In this document: piece by piece, positions 25,875 to 35,569 of the stretch
Layout of the letters: each line of letters starts with the position of its first letter
Numbering within the stretch: position 1 is the stretch's first letter
Program-made: the position numbers and the translations under genes
NCBI GenBank assembly: GCA_943788775.1
Contig: CALSRO010000002.1
Location: 310,001 to 374,000 of the forward strand
Direction: 5' to 3'
Length of the DNA stretch: 64,000 bases
Source: an uncultured Flavobacteriales bacterium
GTDB lineage: Bacteria; Bacteroidota; Bacteroidia; Flavobacteriales_G; Salibacteraceae
The notes under the pieces: model-generated
The model's input: only the letters and a program-made list of their open reading frames with translations
Database searches by the model: none
Told to the model about the DNA's origin: nothing

Positions 25875-27026
25875 ATGAAGCTACTTTTCATATCCTTTTG
25901 GTCGCTGAATGATGGGCTTACTCAAGCAACGGTGCTTCCGGTAATTAAATACTTAAAGAAAAAAAAGCTTGTTGATGAGGTAATTCTAGCCACACCTGAA
26001 TCGAGGTTGGAAGGATTAAAATCGAATGAAAATGCAGACTTCACTCATCTACCAATCAAAGGTATTTTAAGCCAAGACTTTACATCGGGTATTAACGTGC
26101 TTGTATCAATGACATTCGGGGTTTTGAAATATCTAAGGAGGAACAATAGATCCATTACCCTAATTTGGGCTAGAGGCAGTGTCGCAGGTGGATCAGCCTA
26201 TCTAATATCTAGGATATTCAAATTGCCATTTGGAGTGGAATCCTTTGAACCTCATGCCGAATACATGATTGAAGGAGGTGCCTGGAAACGTGGCAGCCTA
26301 AAATCAAGGCTTCAGCTTTTTTTTGAAAGAAAAATAATCGCTAATGCCGAGGTAATTATAACTGTCTCTCAATCATTTACGAGAAAAATAATAGACTTTA
26401 GAAGTAACCGAAACACCTACTGCATTCCTTGCTCGGTGGCATTCGATGAATATAAAATTACCCAATCCAACGAACGTTTTCAGAAAGAAAAAATCACAGG
26501 AATCTATGTCGGGAAGTTTGGTGACATTTATTATTCAGACGAGTTTTTCGACCTGCTTGAATTATTGTTTAAATCGTACCCTGAATACCATCAAATCATA
26601 CTTTCTCCGATGGTAGAATACGCGCAAAAGGAGCTTGCCAATCGACAAATACCGAAACATCGCTATCAAATTAGGTTTGTGAGTCAAGCGGAAGTAAAAG
26701 ATTACTTGAAAGAAGCAGACATCGCCTTTTGCCCTGTGAGACAATCGCCTATCCGTAAATTCTGTTCACCAGTAAAAACGGCAGAATATTTAGCTGCAGG
26801 TCTTCCGATCATTATTAGCAAGGATATTAGCGATGATTCAGACTTTATCCAGCAACATCAGATTGGTCAGGTGATCGATTTTGAGAGTGAAATTAAAGTT
26901 CCTGATTTGGCCTCTATTATCAATAGACATACACCAATGGAAATTCAAGAAATCGGTCGGAAATACAGAGATGCCACAACTAATTTTACTGTATATGATC
27001 AGGTATTTGAAGCACTTAAAATTTGA
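25875..27026 (+). CDS. Glycosyltransferase, GT-B fold (GT4-like)
   Basis: This protein of about 383 residues has a GT-B fold. The N-terminal half starts MKLLFISFWSLNDGLTQ with a loop for the acceptor. The C-terminal half includes KITGIYVGKFGD, the stretch around AKELANRQIPKHRYQIRF-type strands, and a late PVKTAEYLAAGLPIIIS that is typical of the donor-binding E-loop in GT4-like enzymes. The start at ATG 25875 is preferred to an upstream GTG. Its last 28 bases overlap the opposite-strand GT2 gene, an unusual convergent arrangement. It is the first of five glycosyltransferase-type genes in this polysaccharide region. Confidence 0.85.
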   Translation: MKLLFISFWSLNDGLTQATVLPVIKYLKKKKLVDEVILATPESRLEGLKSNENADFTHLPIKGILSQDFTSGINVLVSMTFGVLKYLRRNNRSITLIWARGSVAGGSAYLISRIFKLPFGVESFEPHAEYMIEGGAWKRGSLKSRLQLFFERKIIANAEVIITVSQSFTRKIIDFRSNRNTYCIPCSVAFDEYKITQSNERFQKEKITGIYVGKFGDIYYSDEFFDLLELLFKSYPEYHQIILSPMVEYAQKELANRQIPKHRYQIRFVSQAEVKDYLKEADIAFCPVRQSPIRKFCSPVKTAEYLAAGLPIIISKDISDDSDFIQQHQIGQVIDFESEIKVPDLASIINRHTPMEIQEIGRKYRDATTNFTVYDQVFEALKI

Positions 27027-27838
27027 ATTGCGCCACTAATAGCCTTGATGGGCTTAACCTGCTTCAAAAAGCTTTTGAAAATTATACTTGCCGCCTTTTT
27101 TCGAAATCGGGATACTTGATTCTTTGTTACACCCTGCATAGCATCAACTTTAGAGATTAGTTTAACATAACTATCTCTTTGACCATCAATATTAGACATT
27201 GCTGAAGGCCCATGCTTTCTGTAAAACAAAACTGGCTCTTCTGTAAAATCATAGTACATCCCATTTAAGGCCATGATGTAAAAAAGCAATTCTTCCCCGT
27301 GAGTAAGTCCATTTTCGAATCTTAATTGGATGGGAGATTTCACTCTTATCATCCATGTGTTCCCCATAAAGACTGAACCATCAAGAGACAGCAACCTATC
27401 CATGGGTTCCCCTTTGAAATTTGGAGTATATGTGGCAATTACATTATCAACCGAATCTTGCACGGTCAGCACCTTACCATCAACAAATCCAATTCTTTCA
27501 TCCTTCTCAAAGATTTTTACTCGAGATGAAATACTGCCCGTTGGCAGAACATCATCTCCGTCTAAAAAACAAATAAAGCTTCCTCTTGACCTCTCCAAGG
27601 CTATATTTCGTCCTGCAGAAACACCGATGTTTTTTTCGAGATTGATTACAGTGATGCGCGAATCAGATATTTGAGAAAGAAAAACCTCTGAATTATCGGT
27701 AGAACCATTATTTACAATTATCCACTCCCAATCTTTATAAGACTGAGCCAACACCGATTCCACACACTCAGAAATATGGGCTCCATCGTTCCATGTGGCC
27801 GTTATTATTGAAACTATTTCTGGTCTTGACTTGTGCAT
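26999..27838 (-). CDS. Glycosyltransferase family 2
   Basis: This 279-residue GT-A fold enzyme opens with VSIITATWNDGAHISECVES and IIVNNGSTDNSE, the nucleotide-sugar site, and contains FLDGDDVLP, the DxD-type metal motif. Later parts, MGNTWMIRVKSP and GEELLFYIMALNGMYYDF, carry the acceptor-side residues. It is soluble, with no membrane segment. Its 3' end overlaps the + strand glycosyltransferase by 28 bases. Its start diverges from the PKD gene by 35 bases. Confidence 0.9.
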   Translation of the reverse strand: MHKSRPEIVSIITATWNDGAHISECVESVLAQSYKDWEWIIVNNGSTDNSEVFLSQISDSRITVINLEKNIGVSAGRNIALERSRGSFICFLDGDDVLPTGSISSRVKIFEKDERIGFVDGKVLTVQDSVDNVIATYTPNFKGEPMDRLLSLDGSVFMGNTWMIRVKSPIQLRFENGLTHGEELLFYIMALNGMYYDFTEEPVLFYRKHGPSAMSNIDGQRDSYVKLISKVDAMQGVTKNQVSRFRKKAASIIFKSFLKQVKPIKAISGAIQILSASNT

Positions 27839-27873
27839 GAATTAAGTTCAGACAATATCACGATCTTTGATCG

Positions 27874-30800
27874 ATGAATCCACTATTCAGGTTAATACTT
27901 TTATCGGTATTCATTTGCAGCTCATTCACGGGCATGAGCCAATGTGGACAAATATCTATTTCTTATGTCGATTCTGTCTGCTTAGGTGATGAAATAGTCA
28001 TCGAATCTAGCGGTGTGGGCAGTTCACTTTCAGAAATTGACCTTGTTGATATTATTGCCGATTCAATTATAACACTTGACCCAATTGATGGCCTTCAAGG
28101 TACTTTATCAGACCCAAGATCCATTACGATTGTAAAAGAAGACAGCCTGTATTACGGGTTTGTTAAAAACCCAAATCTCACCAGTTTAGTGCGTCTTGAA
28201 TTCGGAACAAGTCTGAACAACACACCTACTATTCATCCTATCACCAACCAATCATCAAGTTCTCTTGCCATTACCACACGTTCAGACATGAAATTTGTGA
28301 AAGCCAATGGAACATGGCATGCACTAACCACACTGACGAGCGCCAGAATTGGTATTATGCGATTCGAAAATGGATTATCATCAGACACTATTTCAACCAG
28401 TCTGTACTTTAATGCAACCCATTTATATCAACCTGCGGATCTGGACATAGAAATTGTTAATGACAGTATCTACGCCATTGTATTAAGCAGGGATGGTAAG
28501 GTTGCGGTGTTAAATTTTGGAGACACTCTTGATACACCGATAAGTATCTCGTCCACCGATGTCTTTGCATCAACGGATCTATCTAATGGTCGATGTATTG
28601 AAGTTATTCACCAATGTGGACAATTCACAGCCTTTGTAACGGGAATCACAAGGAACAAACTATGCAAGCTTGATTATGGAAATTCTCTCTTGAATACTCC
28701 AACATATACAGTTGAGGAAACTGGTGTGAATACCGTAAATAACATCACATCTTATCAATCTGAGGGTGGTTTTCAGATATGGACTCAACATAGCTTTCAG
28801 GGAATTAGACGCTTTGACTATGATTCTACCTTGAACACCATGATTTCCCAAAACACCTTTAATCCAAACAATAACCTAAGGGGAACAGCCTTTGACATTG
28901 TAAATGATTCAGGTGTGTTTAAAATTGTTAGTTACAACTCCGAAGATTCGGCTTTCAGGCAAATCATTTTTCACGAACCAAATTTGACGAGTGTTGGTTT
29001 TTCAAAAGCCGATACGACAAATGCAACTCCACTTGATTCAGGATCCATATGGATGAGTGTGAGACGTGTCGATGAACATGGTATGATTCGAACTAGAAAC
29101 GTCAAATCTAGAATATCACCAACGCCAGTAGTTTCTTTTGGCGTTGATCTTACCTGTTTGGGAAACACCACACAGTTTAGTGATTCAAGTGCTTCACTTT
29201 TACCAATTCAATCATGGAGTTGGGATTTTGGAGACGGTTCAACATCCTCTGCTCAACATGCAAATCACGTATATCTGGATACTCGTTTTTATTCGGTTAC
29301 ACTCGAAGTAGAAAATCAAGGAGGTTGTTCCAATATTGACTCACAGCAAGTTTATATCAGTTCGTACCCTGTCGCCAACTTTGCCACAACAATTCCTTGT
29401 CAGGGGCAAAACTTAGAGTTGTCAGACATATCAACTGTAGCAGGATATAGTTATATCGATTCCGTTTTATGGGTAATTAACGCTTCGGACACGAGCTATG
29501 GGATAAATACAGAAGCACTGTTTTTGGACACAGGTATTCAATCGATATCTCAAATTGTATATACCAATTATGGCTGTCAGGATCAGCTCGATTCCTCCAT
29601 TCATATCCAACCATCGCCAATTGCTGATATTACTATTTCATCAACCTGTTTTGGTGATTCGGTGATTTTCACAAATCAGACTTCATCGATTGAATCATAC
29701 ACGGATCTGTGGCAGTTTGGTGATGGAGACTCATCCTTACAATATGAGCCACAACACCAATATCTTGACACTGGTTTTTATACAATAACCTACGCGGCAA
29801 CTTCAACAGGACAGTGCTCGGACACCTTAGAGTCAACAATTCGAATCTCTAACCAACCGTCTTATTCGCTGCACTTTCCAGAAGACAATATTTGTGCATT
29901 TGAAAAAAACCTATTCTCGGACAGCTCTATTTATATCGATGGATACACTGGAATCTGGGTCAATAATTTAGATACTCATTTCGGTAATAGCTTTCTATTA
30001 GAAAGTGTGATTGCAAGCAATAATAATCTGATCGACTATTCAAGCGTAACGGGAACTGACTGTAGGTTGGATACCACCTTCATTTATAATGTGATTGAGG
30101 GACCGCGACCAAGTTTTGATGTGAGTAGTTTATGCGTAGATCAATTCTCTCAGTTTATAAACACATCTCAAATTCCGTCAAATCAATCGATTTCCAACAT
30201 AACATGGACATTTGACAACAGCCTTATCCCTGGGTTTGACACTGCGGTAGTCTTAACAAATGATAGCGGAACTTTTGCGTTAAATTTAGAAGTGGTGACT
30301 GACTCAAACTGCTTGGTAACCCTTGACACTTCTATAAGAGTCGTCCAAAAACCAATCGTTTCTCTTTCCATTTTGGAGCCAATTTGCAGCTACACAACAG
30401 CCGAAACTTCGCTTGATATTTCTACTGATAAGTATGATAGTTTACAGAATACAACCTGGTTAGTAAACTTCGCTCAGAAAATCGATACGTTCTCGGATCT
30501 TTCGTCACTATACCTATCTGATTTCGAAAACAATGTCAAGGTTCGGCTAGTTATTGAGACTAAATCCGGCTGTGTTGTAACGGATTCTCAAATCATAGAT
30601 ATTACTGAATCACCAAGACCGAGCATCGCACAATCTAATTCTTGTTATGGCGAATTGGTGACTCTAGCCTGTGGGTATGACGGCACAAACTATTTGGCAA
30701 GCTGGTATATAGATTCCAGCGTCACGATAAACGGGCTCGAAGTTCAATATATATTCAATGAACCTGGCGTTTACCCCGTTAGTATTGATTTAAAAGACAT

Positions 30801-31887
30801 AAGCACAGGATGTGAAACTTCAACTCAAGATAGTGTGACGGTTTCGGGGTTCAATGAAACACAAATATTAGCAACTGGCCTATGCAAAGGATCGTTAGGA
30901 ACCTTCAGTTATTCTACAGAAGTAATTGGCGACTCAATTTATCGTTCAGCTTGGAAAATTGGCAACGAAAATCGGCTTGGTGATTCAATTTCCGCATTAA
31001 CCGGAAGTTCTGACCTTCTCATTGGAACCTTGAGGCTTGAATCTGAAAAGGGTTGCGAACAAGAAACTGAGTTCGAATTCCAGCTTGCTGATTCGGTAAA
31101 ATTCAATCGCCAAATTGATGTGACTGATTTAACTGTTGATTTCGACATTCTCATTGATGACACTTTTAAATTGACCAATGCATTGTGGGTGTTTAACGGG
31201 TCTGACAGCACTCTCAGTCCAAGTGGAACGCATGTATTTGGCGTTGAGGGTGAAAGTCAGATTTTCACAATGGTCGAGTTTAATAACTCATGTAGGTACC
31301 TGATGAATGAATCCTACCTTATTGGAGAAAGCTCTCCGAATGTAAAACTGATAGACTTCGTTTTACGTGAAAAGGATGAGGCCATCGAATTAGAGGCATT
31401 AGTTCAAAACAAAGGATTAACTGCGATTTCAGAGCTCAACTTCCACGTTAGTTCGGTGGGTAATGCACCAACTTATGAAAGGAAAACCTATGAACTTCAA
31501 CCTGGAGAAATTGATTGGATCAATCTTTCTACAACTTTTTCTTTAGGTTACTCAGACGCCTTTTGCTTGTCAATCAATTCTTTAGATGAAATACCATTTT
31601 CGAGCGACACTTTGTGCGACAATTTAATGGACGAATTATTCATTGGTGATTTTTTTCCAAACCCTGGAAACGGCAAGCCAACCGTAATTATTACAACTCA
31701 GGATAATCGCTCGTTTGCAATCAGCACCTTCGACTCTTCAGGCAAACTTCGTGATGCTTTTGAATTAATCACTACAAAAGGAACGAACCTATACAGACTA
31801 GATTTTAGTTCCATGAGTACTGGCATATACTTGATAAAGTTTGAAAGTGAGCAAGATGTAATTGTTCGAAAAATTGTAATCCAATAG
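27874..31887 (+). CDS. Giant secreted PKD-domain protein with T9SS sorting domain
   Basis: This 1337-residue secreted protein has a signal peptide (residues 1-22). Then comes a long beta-rich N-terminal region of about 400 residues, in which short repeats read like a propeller or sugar-binding domain. At least two PKD domains with the WDFGDGS core (SWSWDFGDGSTSSAQHANHVY and WQFGDGDSSLQYEPQHQY) follow, and then further PKD-like repeats to about residue 1150. The C-terminal 80 residues (FFPNPGNGKPTVIIT ... GIYLIKFES) form a type A T9SS sorting domain for export and surface attachment. Next to the polysaccharide export genes, it may be an adhesin or scaffold. Confidence 0.9.
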   Translation: MNPLFRLILLSVFICSSFTGMSQCGQISISYVDSVCLGDEIVIESSGVGSSLSEIDLVDIIADSIITLDPIDGLQGTLSDPRSITIVKEDSLYYGFVKNPNLTSLVRLEFGTSLNNTPTIHPITNQSSSSLAITTRSDMKFVKANGTWHALTTLTSARIGIMRFENGLSSDTISTSLYFNATHLYQPADLDIEIVNDSIYAIVLSRDGKVAVLNFGDTLDTPISISSTDVFASTDLSNGRCIEVIHQCGQFTAFVTGITRNKLCKLDYGNSLLNTPTYTVEETGVNTVNNITSYQSEGGFQIWTQHSFQGIRRFDYDSTLNTMISQNTFNPNNNLRGTAFDIVNDSGVFKIVSYNSEDSAFRQIIFHEPNLTSVGFSKADTTNATPLDSGSIWMSVRRVDEHGMIRTRNVKSRISPTPVVSFGVDLTCLGNTTQFSDSSASLLPIQSWSWDFGDGSTSSAQHANHVYLDTRFYSVTLEVENQGGCSNIDSQQVYISSYPVANFATTIPCQGQNLELSDISTVAGYSYIDSVLWVINASDTSYGINTEALFLDTGIQSISQIVYTNYGCQDQLDSSIHIQPSPIADITISSTCFGDSVIFTNQTSSIESYTDLWQFGDGDSSLQYEPQHQYLDTGFYTITYAATSTGQCSDTLESTIRISNQPSYSLHFPEDNICAFEKNLFSDSSIYIDGYTGIWVNNLDTHFGNSFLLESVIASNNNLIDYSSVTGTDCRLDTTFIYNVIEGPRPSFDVSSLCVDQFSQFINTSQIPSNQSISNITWTFDNSLIPGFDTAVVLTNDSGTFALNLEVVTDSNCLVTLDTSIRVVQKPIVSLSILEPICSYTTAETSLDISTDKYDSLQNTTWLVNFAQKIDTFSDLSSLYLSDFENNVKVRLVIETKSGCVVTDSQIIDITESPRPSIAQSNSCYGELVTLACGYDGTNYLASWYIDSSVTINGLEVQYIFNEPGVYPVSIDLKDISTGCETSTQDSVTVSGFNETQILATGLCKGSLGTFSYSTEVIGDSIYRSAWKIGNENRLGDSISALTGSSDLLIGTLRLESEKGCEQETEFEFQLADSVKFNRQIDVTDLTVDFDILIDDTFKLTNALWVFNGSDSTLSPSGTHVFGVEGESQIFTMVEFNNSCRYLMNESYLIGESSPNVKLIDFVLREKDEAIELEALVQNKGLTAISELNFHVSSVGNAPTYERKTYELQPGEIDWINLSTTFSLGYSDAFCLSINSLDEIPFSSDTLCDNLMDELFIGDFFPNPGNGKPTVIITTQDNRSFAISTFDSSGKLRDAFELITTKGTNLYRLDFSSMSTGIYLIKFESEQDVIVRKIVIQ

Positions 31888-31888
31888 C

Positions 31889-32713
31889 ATGAAAAAAACC
31901 ATCATCAAGCCAAGAAATTTCACGCCAATACATTGGAACGAGTTGGTAGAATATCGGGAGCTATTTTGGTCTTTGGCTTATCGTGATTTCAGAGTTCGAT
32001 ATGCTCAAACAACCATGGGATTGCTTTGGGCGCTAATCCAGCCAATTATCTCTATCCTAATCTTGCATGTAGTATTTGGAAAATTTGCTCAAGTGGAAAC
32101 CGCAGGGCTGCCACACGTTTTATACATATCCTCTGGAATGATCTGTTGGACTTATTTCTCCTATGTATTAACCAACACCGGTAATTCCATTATTGCTTCT
32201 CAGGCAATGTTGAAGAAAATCTATTTTCCACGAATCATTGTCCCGATATCCAAGGGCATAGTTGGGCTCATAGATTTAGGAATTATGATCTTGATTTTAT
32301 CTGGGCTAATGATATTCTTTGGTGTGACTCCAGATGCACGAAGCATTTATACTCCAGTCTTCATTTTAATCAATCTCATAAGCGCACTTGGAGTAGGAAT
32401 TTGGATAAGCGCATTAACGGTTCGTTATCGCGATTTCCAATATGTAGTGCCATTCTTGGTTCAACTCGGATTGTATTTAACCCCTGTTGCCTTTCCATCT
32501 GAATATGCACTAGAGCATCTTCCTAATTGGGCCTCATTTGTTTACTTTTTAAATCCTGCTGTCGGCATCATTGATGGATTTCGATGGGCGCTTTTCGGTC
32601 TAGACACACTGACTTGGCAATCTATGATGAGTTTGGGCAGTGGTTTGGTAATCTTTATTACCGGATTTATTTTCTTTCAAAGAATAGAAAACAAGATTGC
32701 GGATATAGTTTAA
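31889..32713 (+). CDS. wzm: ABC-type polysaccharide exporter permease (Wzm-like)
   Basis: This 274-residue integral membrane protein has six predicted helices. It fits the ABC-2 / O-antigen and teichoic acid exporter family: the N-terminal segment REL FWSLAYRDFRVRYAQTTMG and the run ALIQPIISILILHVVFGKF are characteristic, as is GMICWTYFSYVLTNTGNS. It moves undecaprenyl-linked glycan across the inner membrane with its ATPase (the Wzt-type gene at 38647). It starts one base after the PKD gene stop. The partner ATPase lies beyond an inverted block of six genes. Confidence 0.93.
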   Translation: MKKTIIKPRNFTPIHWNELVEYRELFWSLAYRDFRVRYAQTTMGLLWALIQPIISILILHVVFGKFAQVETAGLPHVLYISSGMICWTYFSYVLTNTGNSIIASQAMLKKIYFPRIIVPISKGIVGLIDLGIMILILSGLMIFFGVTPDARSIYTPVFILINLISALGVGIWISALTVRYRDFQYVVPFLVQLGLYLTPVAFPSEYALEHLPNWASFVYFLNPAVGIIDGFRWALFGLDTLTWQSMMSLGSGLVIFITGFIFFQRIENKIADIV

Positions 32714-32721
32714 GTAGACGG

Positions 32722-33372
32722 CTAGGACTTTACAATGTAGGCAGGAACATGATAATATGGCAAATTATTTACCTGTGCCTTGCCATTAAAAAACTCGTCC
32801 ACGGCCTTAGTTTCTCCGGCTACGGTTCCATAATCATCTAACATTAAAACTCCGCCAGACTCTAAATTTTCCCACAGTAATTCTAAAATGAGTTTAGATG
32901 GCTCATAAACATCCACATCAATGTGTATTAATGACAATTTAAGCTCTGGATTATCATCGATATACGTTGGAAGCGTTTGCATGATATCACCCTCGATTAA
33001 CTCAAAATTGGAAGCTTTTTTGTTGACTAAGTGCCCTTCCAGTTCAGATTTGGTCATTCCATCCCCACCTTCGTTTTCAAAGCGCTGTACAAATTTGAGA
33101 TCGCTCTCCAATTGCAGATTTTTTGGAAACCTCCCGAAGGCATCAAAACCCACCAGTTTCCGGTTGGCACCTTTTTCAAGTAAATCTCTAAACGCGAGTA
33201 ATCGCATAAATGAACTGCCTTTGTAAACGCCAAATTCCATGATATCACCTGGCACATTCAGAATCTGTTTGTAAATCTCAAGCTGGTTTAAGAATTTACC
33301 TATTCGTTCTTTCTCACAAGTGAGATAGAAACCAATTTCATATTCCCACTTTTTATCAAACTCTGCAATCAT
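32722..33372 (-). CDS. TylF/macrocin-type O-methyltransferase-like protein
   Basis: This 216-residue protein resembles TylF-family O-methyltransferases acting on sugars. The N-terminal IMEFGVYKGSSFMRLLAFRD is the SAM-binding helix region and is followed by VGFDAFGRFP. Later LSLIHIDVDVYEPSKLILE and MLDDYGTVAGETKAVDEFF carry the metal-binding acids. It is the last gene of the minus-strand block that contains neuCBA and so could methylate a glycan sugar. No signal or membrane segment is seen. A sugar substrate is inferred from context only. Confidence 0.85.
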   Translation of the reverse strand: MIAEFDKKWEYEIGFYLTCEKERIGKFLNQLEIYKQILNVPGDIMEFGVYKGSSFMRLLAFRDLLEKGANRKLVGFDAFGRFPKNLQLESDLKFVQRFENEGGDGMTKSELEGHLVNKKASNFELIEGDIMQTLPTYIDDNPELKLSLIHIDVDVYEPSKLILELLWENLESGGVLMLDDYGTVAGETKAVDEFFNGKAQVNNLPYYHVPAYIVKS

Positions 33373-33386
33373 CTTAATTATGTTCT

Positions 33387-34520
33387 TTATTTCCTTTCGA
33401 GGTCTAAAAATTGTTTTTGGGCATCGAAGTTTTCAAAATCAAAGTTCGAAATGAACTCGATAAATTTAGACGCACTATCCCCATTACCGAATTCATTCGT
33501 TTTGCTTTCAATGCGCAGGGACTTTGCAAGCCCAATACCTTTGAGTACATCGACAGAAGCATAATCACAGTTGATGATATTTTTATCTGAGCTTCTATTT
33601 TGCTGTCTCGAACCAACATTAACTGTCGGCACACCATAAAATGGAGCTTCGCGAATTCCGGCACTCGAATTACCCACGATATACTTGGCATTTCGCAATA
33701 GAACCAAAAAGTATTCGAATCGAACTGATGGTAGAACCCGAAAATTTGAATGTCCTTTTAGGCTTTTATATTCCTTAATTATTGCCGCAGATCCTAGATC
33801 ATTATTTGGATAAATAACTAGGTAATTATCTCCTGAATTTTTTAATGCGGTCACAAACTCTTGAACATATCCTTCAAATCGCTCAACTTCAGTTGTAACG
33901 GGGTGAAACAACACTACTGCGTAATCAGTAAACCCAATTTCATATCTATCAAGTGCTGATTTTATACTCGGGAGCTGATCCGATATCATTATGTCTAAAT
34001 CTGGCGATCCAATTACACTAATCAATTTTGGGTTTTCTCCCATTTGAACCAATCTGCTGGCCGCATTTTGATTCGAAACAAAATGTAAATGGGATAATTT
34101 GCTAACGGCATGGCGTATCAACTCATCAATAGTTCCTGAAATCTCCCCTCCTTCAATATGTGCAACCGGTAAATTATTCAGACTACCTGTTATTGCACCA
34201 GCAAGTGCTTCAACACGGTCACCATGCACTACTATCAAATCTGGATTTAGCCCTTTAATATATTCTGAAAAACCAACAATAGTTTTAGAAAGAGTCAAAT
34301 CCATAGTCGCCTCGGAAGTATGGTTCTCAAACTGGTGAATGTTTTTAAACCCAGACTTTTCAATTTCATGAACTGTAAATCCATACTCATGCATAAGGTG
34401 CATTCCCGTTACAAAAAGATAGGGTTCAAAATCAGCATGCTCGACTAAGCTTTGAATCAAGCTTTTAATTTTCCCGAAATCTGCCCGTGTCCCAGTAAGA
34501 AAAACGATTTTCCTAATCAT
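33387..34520 (-). CDS. neuC: UDP-N-acetylglucosamine 2-epimerase, hydrolysing (NeuC/LegG type)
   Basis: This 377-residue GT-B-fold epimerase-hydrolase opens with FLTGTRADFGKIKSLIQSL and contains VVHGDRVEALAGA, AHIEGGEISGTIDELIRHAV, KLSHLHFVSN and NSSAGIREAPFYGVPTVNVG, all classic for hydrolysing UDP-GlcNAc 2-epimerases. It releases ManNAc (or a related amino sugar such as the legionaminic acid precursor) for NeuB. Its ATG overlaps the neuB stop in a TAATG junction, so it is co-translated. Whether the sugar is Neu5Ac or another nonulosonate cannot be decided here. Confidence 0.93.
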   Translation of the reverse strand: MIRKIVFLTGTRADFGKIKSLIQSLVEHADFEPYLFVTGMHLMHEYGFTVHEIEKSGFKNIHQFENHTSEATMDLTLSKTIVGFSEYIKGLNPDLIVVHGDRVEALAGAITGSLNNLPVAHIEGGEISGTIDELIRHAVSKLSHLHFVSNQNAASRLVQMGENPKLISVIGSPDLDIMISDQLPSIKSALDRYEIGFTDYAVVLFHPVTTEVERFEGYVQEFVTALKNSGDNYLVIYPNNDLGSAAIIKEYKSLKGHSNFRVLPSVRFEYFLVLLRNAKYIVGNSSAGIREAPFYGVPTVNVGSRQQNRSSDKNIINCDYASVDVLKGIGLAKSLRIESKTNEFGNGDSASKFIEFISNFDFENFDAQKQFLDLERK

Positions 34521-35569
34521 TATAATGGATCTGTAATGTTTTTCCAGCTTAACAATTGATCTCGATCAATATCCGTTGCTGCTGTTTTTCCAATAATACT
34601 ATCTAAATGTTCGGCTAAGATTTCTCCAGTACCAGGTCGTTTTACCCAGAGGTTTTCCATAGTGAACTTTTCTCCCCTTTTAATTGGCTTGATGGTGCAA
34701 ACTGAGGCAAAAGCAAAATCAATGGTCACCTGTTCTTCTTTTGTGGGTTCCTTATGACCTCCGCGCATTTGCCACATTTCATTGCTTTGAGCAACGAGTT
34801 CCTTAGCGGCATTTTCATCCATTGAACAAATCACATCTGGACCTTTTCTAGACATATTGTCAATAAAATGCCTTTCCAGAATAGACGCACCAAGTGCCAC
34901 GGCTCCCAAACAAGCCACATTGGAAGTAGTATGATCTGATAAACCAAAGACCTTATCTGGATTTGCTTGTGCTAGTTCTTGCATGGCGCCATGTCTCACT
35001 AAATTGGGTGGCGTTGGATACAAGTTGGTCGTATGCAGAAGTGCTACTGGTACATTTCTCTCATCAAATATTTCCACTGCCCTGGCAACGCTTTGCAAGG
35101 TATTCATGCCTGTGCTGAGAATCACTGATTCCGCAAATCCTGCAATATGCTTCAATAGCGGATAATTATTGCATTCCCCAGATCCGATTTTGATGGTTGT
35201 CACACCCATAACCTTAAGTCGATCGGCCGCAGCTCTCGAAAACGGGGTTGATATAAAGGTCATCCCTTTGGATTCTACATAGCTTTTTAACTCAAGTTCT
35301 TCTTCAAAATTCAATGAGCACCGATCCATGATTTCATATATCGACACATCGGCATTGCCTGGAATCACTTTTTTCGCAGCTGATGTCATTTCATCTTCCA
35401 CAATATGTGTTTGATGTTTCAACACCTCAATTCCCGCGCGAGCAGCGGCATCTACAATCTCTTTCGCAACCGACAAATCACCCTCATGGTTGATCCCCAG
35501 TTCTGCAATTACAAGTGGGGGGAAGTCAGGCCCCACACTTCGCTCTCCAATCTTAATGTGTGGATTCAT
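34520..35569 (-). CDS. neuB: N-acetylneuraminate (nonulosonate) synthase
   Basis: This 349-residue NeuB-type synthase condenses an acetamido sugar with phosphoenolpyruvate. The TIM-barrel part shows VIAELGINHEGDLSVAKEIV, LKHQTHIVEDEM, STPFSRAAADRL, KIGSGECNNYPLLK and SDHTTSNVACLGAVALGA. The C-terminal SAF-type antifreeze-like domain starts near IKPIKRGEKFTMENLWVKRPG. The product is a sialic or related acid. The start overlaps neuA by 17 bases and its end is coupled to neuC. Confidence 0.95.
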   Translation of the reverse strand: MNPHIKIGERSVGPDFPPLVIAELGINHEGDLSVAKEIVDAAARAGIEVLKHQTHIVEDEMTSAAKKVIPGNADVSIYEIMDRCSLNFEEELELKSYVESKGMTFISTPFSRAAADRLKVMGVTTIKIGSGECNNYPLLKHIAGFAESVILSTGMNTLQSVARAVEIFDERNVPVALLHTTNLYPTPPNLVRHGAMQELAQANPDKVFGLSDHTTSNVACLGAVALGASILERHFIDNMSRKGPDVICSMDENAAKELVAQSNEMWQMRGGHKEPTKEEQVTIDFAFASVCTIKPIKRGEKFTMENLWVKRPGTGEILAEHLDSIIGKTAATDIDRDQLLSWKNITDPL

